Shown here: one piece after another, positions 5,442 to 13,131 of the stretch
How the letters are laid out: each line of letters starts with the position of its first letter
How positions within the stretch are numbered: position 1 is the stretch's first letter
Origin: F23-B02 sp045601285
GTDB taxonomy: Bacteria; Bacillota; Clostridia; Oscillospirales; Oscillospiraceae
Length of the DNA stretch: 28,414 nt
Direction of reading: 5' to 3'
Assembly: GCA_045601285.1 (NCBI GenBank)
Contig: JAZRZJ010000013.1
Span: forward strand, 1-28,414
Notes under the pieces: generated by a model
Seen by the model: only the letters and a program-made list of their open reading frames with translations
Database searches by the model: none
What the model was told of the DNA's origin: nothing
Translations under genes and position numbers: made by a program

Positions 5442-7318
5442 AAATAACTTCCCGTGAACAGCTTGCTTCCGTTCGTGCAGAGTTTAAACAGCTTCTGGAC
5501 GCGGAAAACAAAAAGATTTTGGTTTGCGGCGGCTCCGGCTGTACCGCCAGTGGCTCTGCCAAGATTTATGAAGAGCTTGTAAAGCTCATGCAGGAGCGCG
5601 GCCTTAATGTTGAGGTTTCCCTCAACGGTCATGTTGACCACGGCGAGCTCATCGGTGTCAAGAACTGCGGCTGCCACGGCATCTGCGAGCTGGCACCGCT
5701 GATCCGTATCGAGCCCGAAGGCATACTCTACACCAGAGTTCAGCTTGCCGACTGCGCTGACATCATCGACCAGACCATCGTCGGCGGTGAAATCATCGAA
5801 AAGCTCATTTACCATGCTGCTGACGGCACCGCCTACGAAAAGCAGGAGGATATCCCCTTCTATAAAAAGCAGACCCGTGTTGTTCTGAATAACTGCGGTC
5901 ACATCAACTCCGAGTCCATTGAGGAATACCTTGCAGTCGGTGGCTACGCTGCTGTGGAAAAGGCACTCTTCGACATGACTCCCGATGACATCATCAACGA
6001 AGTCACCGCTTCCGGTCTCCGAGGCCGCGGCGGTGCAGGCTTCCCCGCCGGCAAAAAGTGGTCCCAGGTTGCAGCTCATAAGGAAGCTCCCCTGAAGTAC
6101 ATTGTCTGCAACGGCGACGAAGGCGACCCCGGCGCATTCATGGACTGCTCCGTCATGGAAGGCGACCCCCACAAGATGATTGAGGGTATGATTATCGCGG
6201 CTCTGGCCTGCGGCGCAGAGCAGGGCGTAATTTACGTCCGTGCCGAGTATCCTCTGGCAGTCAAGAGACTGGGCATGGCAATTGAGGCAGCTACCGAATA
6301 CGGTCTGCTGGGCGACGATATCCTGGGCTCCGGCAAGAACTTCCATCTCCGCATAGTCAAGGGCGCAGGCGCATTCGTCTGCGGCGAAGGCTCCGCAATG
6401 CAGGCCTCCATCGAAGGCAACCGCGGTATGCCCAGAACCAAGCCCCCCAGAAGCGTTGACAAGGGTCTGTTTGACGTTCCCACTTCCCTGAACAACGTTG
6501 AGACTTTCGCAAACGTTCCCGAAATCATTCTCAACGGCGCTGAGTGGTACTCCGGCATCGGCAGCGAGGGCAACACCGGCACCAAGGTCTTCTCCCTGGC
6601 AGGCAATATCAAGAACACCGGTCTTATCGAGGTCCCCATGGGTACCACCCTGCGTGAGATCGTATTCGATATCGGCGGCGGCGTAAGAGAAGGCACCTTC
6701 AAGGCCGTTCAGGTCGGCGGTCCCGCAGGCTGCTGCCTCACCACCGAACAGCTTGATATTCCTCTGGACTTCGATTCCACCAAGAAGATAGGCGCCATCA
6801 TCGGCTCCGGCGGTCTTGTCGTCATGGGCGACGATACCTGCATGGTTGAGATCGCACGATTCTTTACCGACTTCTCCAAGAAGGAATCCTGCGGCAAGTG
6901 CACCGCCTGCCGCGAAGGTATCCCCAACATACTCTCTATCCTTGAGCGCATCACCAGCGGCGAAGGCACCATGGAGGACATCGATATGCTGCAGGAGCTG
7001 ACCGGCGTTGTCAAATCCTGCTCCCTCTGCGGTCTCGGCAAAAATGCCACCAACCCCGTCACCAGTACTCTCAAGTACTTCAAGGATGAATATATTGCCC
7101 ATATCAACGGCAAGTGCCCCGCCGGCGTATGTAAGGCACTGTGCAAGCTGTGGGTTGACCCCGCCAAGTGCATCGGCTGTACAAAGTGCGCCCGCGACTG
7201 CCCCACCGGCGCTATCACCGGCATGCTGAGACGTCCGCACAGCATTGATAATTCCAAGTGCATCAAGTGCCGCGTATGTAAAGTAGGCTGTCCCAAGCAG
7301 GCTATCAAGGAGGTATAA
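5438..7318 (+). CDS. hydB: [FeFe] hydrogenase NADH-binding subunit, NuoF/HydB-like, 626 aa
   Basis: Flavoprotein subunit that takes or gives electrons at NAD(H) or NADP(H). Domains in order: an N-terminal thioredoxin-like [2Fe-2S] domain (Cys30, 35, 79, 83); the NuoF core with GLRGRGGAGFPAGKKW (NADH/FMN loop, about 195-210) and GDEGDPGAFMD; a [4Fe-4S] site SCGKCTACREG plus CSLCGLG (about 485-535); and a C-terminal two-cluster ferredoxin domain (CIGCTKCARDCP and CIKCRVCKVGCP). This is the full HydB layout and length of Thermotoga/Acetobacterium-type enzymes, which bifurcate electrons between ferredoxin and NAD. The hydA ribosome site GGAGG lies in its last codons, 4 nt upstream of the next gene. 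Confidence 0.95.
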   Translation: MKITSREQLASVRAEFKQLLDAENKKILVCGGSGCTASGSAKIYEELVKLMQERGLNVEVSLNGHVDHGELIGVKNCGCHGICELAPLIRIEPEGILYTRVQLADCADIIDQTIVGGEIIEKLIYHAADGTAYEKQEDIPFYKKQTRVVLNNCGHINSESIEEYLAVGGYAAVEKALFDMTPDDIINEVTASGLRGRGGAGFPAGKKWSQVAAHKEAPLKYIVCNGDEGDPGAFMDCSVMEGDPHKMIEGMIIAALACGAEQGVIYVRAEYPLAVKRLGMAIEAATEYGLLGDDILGSGKNFHLRIVKGAGAFVCGEGSAMQASIEGNRGMPRTKPPRSVDKGLFDVPTSLNNVETFANVPEIILNGAEWYSGIGSEGNTGTKVFSLAGNIKNTGLIEVPMGTTLREIVFDIGGGVREGTFKAVQVGGPAGCCLTTEQLDIPLDFDSTKKIGAIIGSGGLVVMGDDTCMVEIARFFTDFSKKESCGKCTACREGIPNILSILERITSGEGTMEDIDMLQELTGVVKSCSLCGLGKNATNPVTSTLKYFKDEYIAHINGKCPAGVCKALCKLWVDPAKCIGCTKCARDCPTGAITGMLRRPHSIDNSKCIKCRVCKVGCPKQAIKEV

Positions 7319-7322
7319 GCAG

Positions 7323-9008
7323 ATGAAGACTATGTATATTGACGGCATCAGCTGTGAATTTGAAAAAGCCCGCAATGTCCTTGAAGTTGCAAAGGCAAAC
7401 GGCATTGATATTCCCAATCTCTGCTACTGCGAAAACCTCTCCATCTACGGCGGCTGCCGCCTCTGTGTTGTGGAAAATGAGCGCGGCGGCATTGAAGCTG
7501 CATGCACCTTAATTCCCAAGGACGGCATGGTCATCAAGACCAACACCGCAAAGGTAAGAAAATACCGCCAGAGCATCATTGAGCTTCTGCTTGCAAGCCA
7601 TAGAAACGAATGTGCCACCTGCGACAAGTCCGGCAAGTGCAAGCTTCAGGAGTATGCAAACCGCTACGGCGTTCACAATGTCCGCTTTGCAAACAACTAC
7701 TGCAAGGAGCCCATTGATGACTCCTCCCCCTCTATCGTCCGTGACCCCTCCAAGTGCATCCTCTGCGGCAAGTGTGTAAGAGTCTGCACCGAGGTGCAGA
7801 ACATTCACGCCATCGACTTTGCCCATCGCGGCTTTGAAACCTATGTCGGCTGCGGCTTCGGTCTGAAGCTCAAGGATACCAAATGTGTCGGCTGCGGTCA
7901 GTGTGCGGCAGTCTGCCCCACCGGTGCCATCACCGTAAAGAACGAGGTTTCTAAGATGTGGAAGGCGATCCATGACAGCGGCAAAAAGGTCGCAGTTCAG
8001 GTTGCTCCCGCAGTCCGCGTCGGCGTCGGCGAGGAGTTCGGAATTCCCGCAACCGTTCCCGTAATGGGCAAGATCACCACCGCTCTCAAGCGCATGGGTG
8101 TTGACTATGTATTCGACACCTCCCTCACCGCCGACCTCACCATCATGGAAGAGTCCGCAGAGTTCCTTGAGAAGCTCAAGACCGGCGCAAAGCTCCCCAT
8201 GTTCACCTCCTGCTGCCCCGGCTGGATCAAGCACGTTGAGAACAAGCACCCCCATCTGATGCCTCAGGTTTCCACCTGCGGTTCACCTATGGAAATGTTC
8301 GGTGCACTTATCCGTCAGCAGTTTGCAGACGAGGACGAGGAGATCTTCTCTGTTGCCGCAATGCCCTGCACCGCCAAGAAGGCTGAGGCCGCAAGACCTG
8401 AGCTGGAGAAGGACGGTGAGCGTCTGATTGACCTTGTCATCACCTCTCAGGAGCTGGTACGCATGATCAAGGAAGCCGGCATCGACTTTGCAAATCTTCC
8501 TGACACTGCTCCCGATGATCCCTTCGCCCCCTACACCGGCGCAGGTGTCATCTTCGGTGTAACCGGCGGTGTTACCGAGGCGGTTATCCGCCACGTCATC
8601 GGTGCAATCACAGACGAAGCAGTCGCAAAGGTTGCCGAATGCGGTGTCCGCGGACTTGAGGGCATCAAGGCATTTGAAGTAAGCGCAGGCGATGTAACTC
8701 TTAAGATTGCGGTTGTAAGCGGTCTCGGCAATGCCGACAAGCTCATCGAGAAGGTCGAAAAGGGCGAAGAGTTCTTCCACTTCATCGAGGTTATGGCCTG
8801 CCCCAACGGCTGTATCGGCGGCGGCGGTCAGCCTCCTGCGTGCAATGCCCGCAAGGCAGAACGTAACGACGGTCTGTTTGTTGCCGACGAAGAGTGCCAG
8901 CTCAAGTCCTCCGAGCAGAACCCCGCTCTTGACAGCGTTTACAAGCTGCTTAACGGCAGAGCGCACGACCTGCTCCACATTCACTACCCCGACCACGGAA
9001 AGCACTGA
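7323..9008 (+). CDS. hydA: [FeFe] hydrogenase catalytic subunit, 561 aa
   Basis: Reversibly makes or splits H2 in the cytoplasm. Domains: an N-terminal plant-type [2Fe-2S] domain (LCYCENL, GGCRLC), a His-ligated [4Fe-4S] site (HRNECATCDKSGKC, about residue 92), two [4Fe-4S] ferredoxin motifs (CILCGKCVRVC, CVGCGQCAAVCP), then the H-cluster domain with L1 TSCCPGW (about 295), L2 MPCTAKKAE (about 346) and L3 EVMACPNGCIGGGGQP (about 490). All cluster cysteines are present. L3 has Asn where Gly is common. It ends at LLHIHYPDHGKH and lacks the extra C-terminal [2Fe-2S] domain of Thermotoga HydA, so it resembles the shorter HndD-like form. The HydEFG maturases are not in the window. Confidence 0.95.
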   Translation: MKTMYIDGISCEFEKARNVLEVAKANGIDIPNLCYCENLSIYGGCRLCVVENERGGIEAACTLIPKDGMVIKTNTAKVRKYRQSIIELLLASHRNECATCDKSGKCKLQEYANRYGVHNVRFANNYCKEPIDDSSPSIVRDPSKCILCGKCVRVCTEVQNIHAIDFAHRGFETYVGCGFGLKLKDTKCVGCGQCAAVCPTGAITVKNEVSKMWKAIHDSGKKVAVQVAPAVRVGVGEEFGIPATVPVMGKITTALKRMGVDYVFDTSLTADLTIMEESAEFLEKLKTGAKLPMFTSCCPGWIKHVENKHPHLMPQVSTCGSPMEMFGALIRQQFADEDEEIFSVAAMPCTAKKAEAARPELEKDGERLIDLVITSQELVRMIKEAGIDFANLPDTAPDDPFAPYTGAGVIFGVTGGVTEAVIRHVIGAITDEAVAKVAECGVRGLEGIKAFEVSAGDVTLKIAVVSGLGNADKLIEKVEKGEEFFHFIEVMACPNGCIGGGGQPPACNARKAERNDGLFVADEECQLKSSEQNPALDSVYKLLNGRAHDLLHIHYPDHGKH

Positions 9009-9016
9009 TAAATTTT

Positions 9017-9056
9017 CCCAAAAGGATCACACGCGACAGCGTGTGAGCCTTTTGGG
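9017..9056 (+). terminator. Hairpin after hydA
   Basis: CCCAAAAGG-A-TCACACGC, loop GACA, GCGTGTGA-G-CCTTTTGGG: an 18-position stem with one mismatch, directly after the hydA stop. The 3' side runs into GGGG rather than a long U-tract. The inner 34 nt (9020-9053) recur at 9266-9299 with two changes. Confidence 0.6.
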
Positions 9057-9057
9057 G

Positions 9058-9265
9058 CTGTCAAAAAACTATACAAACAGCAAAAAAGACAATAGAGCAG
9101 CGGGGGAGCTTGAGGGGGCAAGGCCCTCCTCAATTGGATCGCCGACAAGATAAAAAGCCTTAATTCTTAAAGGCTTTTTATCATAAAACGTGCAGGAGGT
9201 CTCCTGCTCGTTTTTGGCGGCTTTTCAGCTTGTTAAAAAAGTCTTTAGACTTTTTTAACAAGCTG
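9058..9265 (+). repeat. 208-bp nested-hairpin intergenic repeat, copy 2
   Basis: Reverse complement of copy 1 (1433-1639) along nearly all its length. It has a hairpin ATAAAAAGCC.../...GGCTTTTTAT (9150-9181), a CAGGAG/CTCCTG palindrome (about 9188-9211), and a stem of 24 bp with a 2-nt centre spanning 9221-9270 (perfect inner part 9226-9265). It fills most of the gene-free stretch 9009-9402 and has no believable coding frame. Confidence 0.8.
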
Positions 9266-9301
9266 AAAAGGCTCACACGCGACAGCGTGTGACCCTTTTT
9301 T
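9266..9301 (+). terminator. Duplicated hairpin with U-tract, right flank of repeat copy 2
   Basis: AAAAGG-C-TCACACGC, loop GACA, GCGTGTGA-C-CCTTTTTT. It is a 32/34 direct repeat of the hairpin directly after hydA and is followed by six T, so this copy looks like the functional terminator. Confidence 0.65.
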
Positions 9302-9314
9302 ACAATTATGTAAA
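9299..9314. promoter_or_regulatory. Inverted repeat upstream of the lipoprotein promoter
   Basis: TTTACA-ATTA-TGTAAA, a perfect 6-bp inverted repeat about 40 nt upstream of the -10 box at 9354. It could be an operator, or simply the tail of the terminator region. Confidence 0.25.
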
Positions 9315-9350
9315 CTTTTTTCGCAAACTATGGAATTTAAACAGTATGTA

Positions 9351-9359
9351 TGTTATAAT
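9351..9359 (+). promoter_or_regulatory. Extended -10 promoter of the lipoprotein gene
   Basis: TGTTATAAT is an extended -10 (TG-N-TATAAT). No good -35 is seen at 17 nt spacing (TGGAAT). The start codon at 9403 follows with GGAGG in between. Confidence 0.45.
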
Positions 9360-9402
9360 TTGCAGGTGTAAAAATGTATAAAAACTCTCAGGAGGTTTTA
9401 TT

Positions 9403-11484
9403 ATGCGCAAATTATTTGCCGCAATACTTGCAATTGCAATGATATTCACTCTCTGCGCCTGCGGCTCAGGCGACGGTGACGAAAAGGAGCGCGACTGCGG
9501 AATTTTCATTACCGTGGAAGCAGATGACATCTATACTGTTTCGTGTGCAACAGACAGCGGCTCCGAGTCCAGCTCAAATGCCGACGGTGAAAGCCCGCTT
9601 GAACAGGGCGCAGTGCTTCATTTTGACTTTGCCGGCGATGCAGCAGAGGGCAAAGACCCGGCAGAAATCAAATACACCGTCTGTGCCTTTGATGAAAACC
9701 TTGACATCATTGCCGAAGGCTCATTCAAGGATGACTTCTCCAATATGGCAAAGTACAACCTTGTCATTACCGAAGACCATCATATACTCTACGAGGGTCA
9801 GGCATTTACCAGCGGCGGCGATATATTTGTAAGCTACACCGATGCTTCCCCTTCTGCCGATATTTCCGTCATGTCTGCATCGGTCGCCATGCCTGCCCGC
9901 CCCGATGCTGCCAAAGCCATCAACGCAGCAATCGGCGCATATAATGACACCTTCTGCGGTGAGCAGTACAGCGCAAACAAGGAAGCTTACGAAAAAGGCA
10001 TAGCCGACGGTGCAACTCCCGCCCTTGAGTCCTTCAGCATGAACAGAACAGTGCGCGTAATGCGCGGCGACGGTGCGGTGCTCTCCTTCCGTATGGCAGA
10101 CCGCACCAGTATTGGAAGCATCACAGACCTGTCCATCGTTACCCATAACTTTAACTCTCAGACCGGAGAAGAGCTCAGCATCAACAGCATCGCAAAGGAC
10201 AGCACCAAATTCACCGAGTTCTGTGCCGAGCGTGTACTTGTAGCCACCACCGAGGAAGAACGTTTTCTCACCGACAGCATGATTTTCGTCGAAGGCTATA
10301 CCGACAATATCCGCGCTCTCATTTCCGACGGTCACTGGTACTTCAGCTCAGAAGGTCTGGTAATCGCCGCAAACCCCGGTGATATTTCCACAGGCTTCTA
10401 CGAGTTTGTAATCCCTTATGATGACCTCACGGACGTGCTGAAGGAGGAATACTTCCCCGCGGAGCTTGATGGCGATTACGGCAACATTGCACTTCAGCTT
10501 TCAAAGAATATTGACATTTCCGCCCTGAGTCTTATCGGTGACGCTCCCGATGCAAGCATCAACTCTATGATAATGACCGCCGCAGGCAATGTTTATGACA
10601 TTAACGTTTACACCGGCAAATACAATTCCAACATCGGAAGCTTCACACTTGACCGTCAGATCCTCTTCTGCAGCGATATGATGCGCGGTGCCGCAATTGC
10701 AATCAACCGCGCCCCTGCTGATGTTTCCCCTGACCTTATTGTCAGCTTCACCTGCCCCGACGGCAGCGTGAGAAAGCTTCTCGTTTCCGCTGATACCGCA
10801 AACGGCGGTCTGCTCGTTATGGACCTTGAAGGCGGCAATGAAGGCATTGTTGTAAACGGTTCCATGAGCTATGACCTTAACGGCGACGGCATCGAGGAAA
10901 GCGTCAAGCTTCAGAGCGGTGACACCGTTTCAGTTGCAGTCGAAAGCGAATCCGGCGCAACGGAAATCAAGTCCGACGCAGCTCTTCGCCTGTACGACCT
11001 AAACGGCGACGGCATGATGGAGCTATATCTCAGCGGCAAGCTTGAAAACGGCGAAGCCGTCACTTACTGCTTCGTCTATAGCGAAAAGCTTACGTCCGCA
11101 GGGGAAGCAATTTCCGGCGCAGTAAACGAATTTAACGGCAACCGTCTGTTTGCTTTTGCGGAGCTTGACGTTCTCGGACACCATGCCGCAAATGCTGCCT
11201 ATTACTTTGATTCATCGGCAAATTGCCTTGCTGTAATGAACGGCTTTGAGTACATCTTCGAGGGCGAGGAAACCCTCACAACAACCGTTGCCATGGCACT
11301 CAAGGACGGAACCTCAATTCCCGCCAACACAGTGCTTCAGCTCAAGGCAACCGACGGCTCAAGCTATGTAAAGGTTTCAACAGACGCAGGAGTAGGCGGC
11401 GTGCTTTCCGTATCAAAGGACGCAATGGGACAGTGGACCGTCAACGGTCAGCCGGCTTCCGTCTGCTTCAAGGAGCTCGCATAA
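9403..11484 (+). CDS. Large secreted lipoprotein with RsiV-like (DUF3298) region, 693 aa
   Basis: The signal peptide ends in LCAC (Cys20), so the protein is probably lipid-anchored on the outer face of the membrane. Residues about 165-345 resemble the DUF4163/DUF3298 module of RsiV and PdaC: a stretch on bulk net features such as TGEELSINSI, then WYFSSEGLVIAANP and FYEFVIPYDDL. Two short EF-hand-like loops, DLNGDGIEES (about residue 490) and DLNGDGMMELY (about 531), suggest calcium-binding or VCBS-like beta repeats in the C-terminal half. No enzyme motif is visible. AGGAGG upstream fixes the start. It is a single gene closed by hairpins at 11486-11565. A role in surface sensing or wall binding is inference. 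Confidence 0.8.
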   Translation: MRKLFAAILAIAMIFTLCACGSGDGDEKERDCGIFITVEADDIYTVSCATDSGSESSSNADGESPLEQGAVLHFDFAGDAAEGKDPAEIKYTVCAFDENLDIIAEGSFKDDFSNMAKYNLVITEDHHILYEGQAFTSGGDIFVSYTDASPSADISVMSASVAMPARPDAAKAINAAIGAYNDTFCGEQYSANKEAYEKGIADGATPALESFSMNRTVRVMRGDGAVLSFRMADRTSIGSITDLSIVTHNFNSQTGEELSINSIAKDSTKFTEFCAERVLVATTEEERFLTDSMIFVEGYTDNIRALISDGHWYFSSEGLVIAANPGDISTGFYEFVIPYDDLTDVLKEEYFPAELDGDYGNIALQLSKNIDISALSLIGDAPDASINSMIMTAAGNVYDINVYTGKYNSNIGSFTLDRQILFCSDMMRGAAIAINRAPADVSPDLIVSFTCPDGSVRKLLVSADTANGGLLVMDLEGGNEGIVVNGSMSYDLNGDGIEESVKLQSGDTVSVAVESESGATEIKSDAALRLYDLNGDGMMELYLSGKLENGEAVTYCFVYSEKLTSAGEAISGAVNEFNGNRLFAFAELDVLGHHAANAAYYFDSSANCLAVMNGFEYIFEGEETLTTTVAMALKDGTSIPANTVLQLKATDGSSYVKVSTDAGVGGVLSVSKDAMGQWTVNGQPASVCFKELA

Positions 11485-11485
11485 C

Positions 11486-11530
11486 TAATACTAATCTCAA
11501 ATAAAAGCTTTTTATTAGAGATTAGTATTA
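11486..11530. terminator. Long hairpin after the lipoprotein gene
   Basis: Arms TAATACTAATCTC (11486-11498) and GAGATTAGTATTA (11518-11530) are exact complements, and the interior AATAAAAGC...TTTTATT also pairs. It starts just after the stop codon and has no U-tract of its own on the plus strand. Confidence 0.55.
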
Positions 11531-11565
11531 AACGGTGCATCAAATGATGCACCGTTTATTTTTTT
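11530..11565 (+). terminator. Rho-independent terminator
   Basis: AAACGGTGCATCA, AA, TGATGCACCGTTT: a 13-bp perfect stem (11530-11557) followed by ATTTTTTT. This is the second of two consecutive hairpins ending the lipoprotein transcript. Confidence 0.8.
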
Positions 11566-11599
11566 AATCACGGAGGATAATATATCTGAGGTGATAATT

Positions 11600-11788
11600 A
11601 TGGATAAAAAATACGGTGCCGATATCCCCATGGGATTGGGAATGGCTTTGCTGCAAAATCCGACTGCATATAACTGCTTTTCCGCTTTAACCGAAAAGCA
11701 GCAAAAGACGGTAATTAACGGCACAAAGAACATCAATTCCAAGGAAGAAATGCAGATTTATGTAGACGGTATTCCCCGTATGTTCTGA
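11600..11788 (+). CDS. Small protein, 62 aa, unknown function
   Basis: A soluble small protein opening MDKKYGADIPMGLGMAL, followed by a short helix with TEKQQKTVINGTKNI and ending near IYVDGIPRMF. I recall similar small clostridial proteins with this opening, but no function. The start at 11600 is preferred because GAGGTG sits 6 nt upstream; an in-frame GTG at 11591 is part of that ribosome site. The gene stands alone between a terminator and the ilvA promoter. No membrane segment, signal peptide or DNA-binding motif is visible. Confidence 0.7.
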   Translation: MDKKYGADIPMGLGMALLQNPTAYNCFSALTEKQQKTVINGTKNINSKEEMQIYVDGIPRMF

Positions 11789-11821
11789 TGTGCGTATCTC
11801 ATGGACATCTTTGCAATTTGT

Positions 11822-11837
11822 TGTTCTCACATGAACA
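11822..11837. promoter_or_regulatory. Inverted repeat upstream of the ilvA -35 box
   Basis: TGTTC-TCACAT-GAACA, a perfect 5-bp inverted repeat ending 6 nt before the -35 box. It is a possible activator or repressor site; the protein is unknown. Confidence 0.25.
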
Positions 11838-11843
11838 TTTTAC

Positions 11844-11872
11844 TTGAAATTTACAGTAATTAGTGTTAATAT
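11844..11872 (+). promoter_or_regulatory. Promoter of the threonine dehydratase-ridA operon
   Basis: TTGAAA, 17-nt spacer, TAATAT, with the start codon at 11905 after a short leader. No leader peptide or T-box is visible. Confidence 0.55.
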
Positions 11873-11904
11873 TTTAGCAGATAAACAAAACGGAGGTGTC
11901 CATA

Positions 11905-13113
11905 ATGGATTTAAGTCTTAAGGAAATTGAACTTGCAGCGGCAAGATTGAAGCCCGTTCTGCACCACACAGAGCTTGACCTTTCCTCCACCTTTTCTGCA
12001 ATGAGCGGCGGCGAGGTTTATCTCAAATGCGAAAACCGTCAGAAAACCGGTTCCTTTAAAATCAGAGGCGCAAGCAACAAAATTGCCGCACTCGTGGAGC
12101 GCGGCGAGGTCACAAGCGTTGTCGCTTCTTCCGCAGGCAATCACGCCCAGGGCGTAGCCTGTGCGGCAAAGAAGTTCGGTATTCCCGCAACCATCGCAAT
12201 GCCCGCCACAGCGCCCATTGCAAAGGTTCAGGCAACTCAGGGCTACGGCGCAAAGGTCGTTCTCAACGGCGACTGCTATGACGATGCCTACGCAAAGGCG
12301 TGTGAAATCTGCGAAAAGGAAGGCTCCACTTTCCTTCACCCCTACAATGACCTTGAGGTTATTGCCGGTCAGGGAACTCTCGGTCTTGAAATTCTCTCCG
12401 ACCTTCCCACCGTTGATGTGATTGTTGTTCCCGCAGGCGGCGGCGGACTTCTTGCAGGAGTTGCCGCGTGCGTAAAGCAGATCAATCCCCGCGTCAAAGT
12501 AATCGGTGTTCAGGCTGAGGGTGCAAACGCAATCGCCCAGTCCTTCAAGGCAAAGAAGCTCATCTGCACCGACAAGGTTTCCACCATAGCAGACGGTATA
12601 GCAGTAAAAGCACCCGGCGACATCACCGTAGAGCTCATCAACCGCTATGTTGACAGTGTTGTCACCGTTTCGGACAATGAGATTTCCGAAGCAATACTTC
12701 TCCTCATGGAGCGCTGCAAGCAGATCGTTGAGCCCTCCGGTGCAACTCCCGTTGCAGCAGTACTCAAGGGCAAGGTTGACGTCAAGGGCAAGAAGGTCGT
12801 CTGCCTTCTCTCCGGCGGCAATATCGACGTAAGCTTTGTGCAGTGCATCATTGAGCAGGGTCTCGTTGCACGTCACCGCAGACTGCGCTTCACTGTCACT
12901 CTGCTTGACAAGCCCGGCACACTTTCAAAGCTTCTCAATGACATTGCATCTCTCGGTGCAAATATACTCTCCCTTGAACATGACCGCCTTGCCGCAGGTC
13001 TCAACCCCAACGAAACAAATGTACACATCTCCTGTGAAGTCGGCGGTGAGGAGCACGGTAAGAATGTTATCAAGGAACTCATAGGCAAAGGCTATAAAGT
13101 AAAAATTGACTGA
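11905..13113 (+). CDS. ilvA: Threonine ammonia-lyase (threonine dehydratase) with ACT domain, 402 aa
   Basis: PLP enzyme that deaminates L-threonine to 2-oxobutanoate and ammonia, with activity on serine likely. The PLP lysine is Lys52 in KTGSFKIRGA; the phosphate-binding glycine loop is PAGGGGLLAG (about residue 177) and CLLSGGNID lies near 305. Residues about 325-402 form a single ACT-like regulatory domain (LRFTVTLLDKPGTLSKLL). The 400-residue, one-ACT form is common in Gram-positives and is named either ilvA or tdcB, so whether it is biosynthetic or catabolic is open. GGAGGT 7 nt before 11905 decides the start over the GTG at 11896. ridA follows after 18 nt. Confidence 0.93.
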   Translation: MDLSLKEIELAAARLKPVLHHTELDLSSTFSAMSGGEVYLKCENRQKTGSFKIRGASNKIAALVERGEVTSVVASSAGNHAQGVACAAKKFGIPATIAMPATAPIAKVQATQGYGAKVVLNGDCYDDAYAKACEICEKEGSTFLHPYNDLEVIAGQGTLGLEILSDLPTVDVIVVPAGGGGLLAGVAACVKQINPRVKVIGVQAEGANAIAQSFKAKKLICTDKVSTIADGIAVKAPGDITVELINRYVDSVVTVSDNEISEAILLLMERCKQIVEPSGATPVAAVLKGKVDVKGKKVVCLLSGGNIDVSFVQCIIEQGLVARHRRLRFTVTLLDKPGTLSKLLNDIASLGANILSLEHDRLAAGLNPNETNVHISCEVGGEEHGKNVIKELIGKGYKVKID

Positions 13114-13131
13114 TAAATGGAGGAAAATCAA

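Noticed and set aside
5372..7417. 681-aa open frame on the minus strand opposite hydB and the start of hydA
   Set aside because: It mirrors the codon bias of the strongly recognised hydB gene, has no ribosome site, and its sequence is rich in Ala/Gly/Val/Asp with no domain. It is a shadow frame.
7509..8255. Long minus-strand open frames opposite hydA, ilvA and other genes
   Set aside because: They lie fully inside genes with clear catalytic motifs and show the same low-complexity, Cys/Gly/Ala/Asp-rich antisense composition.
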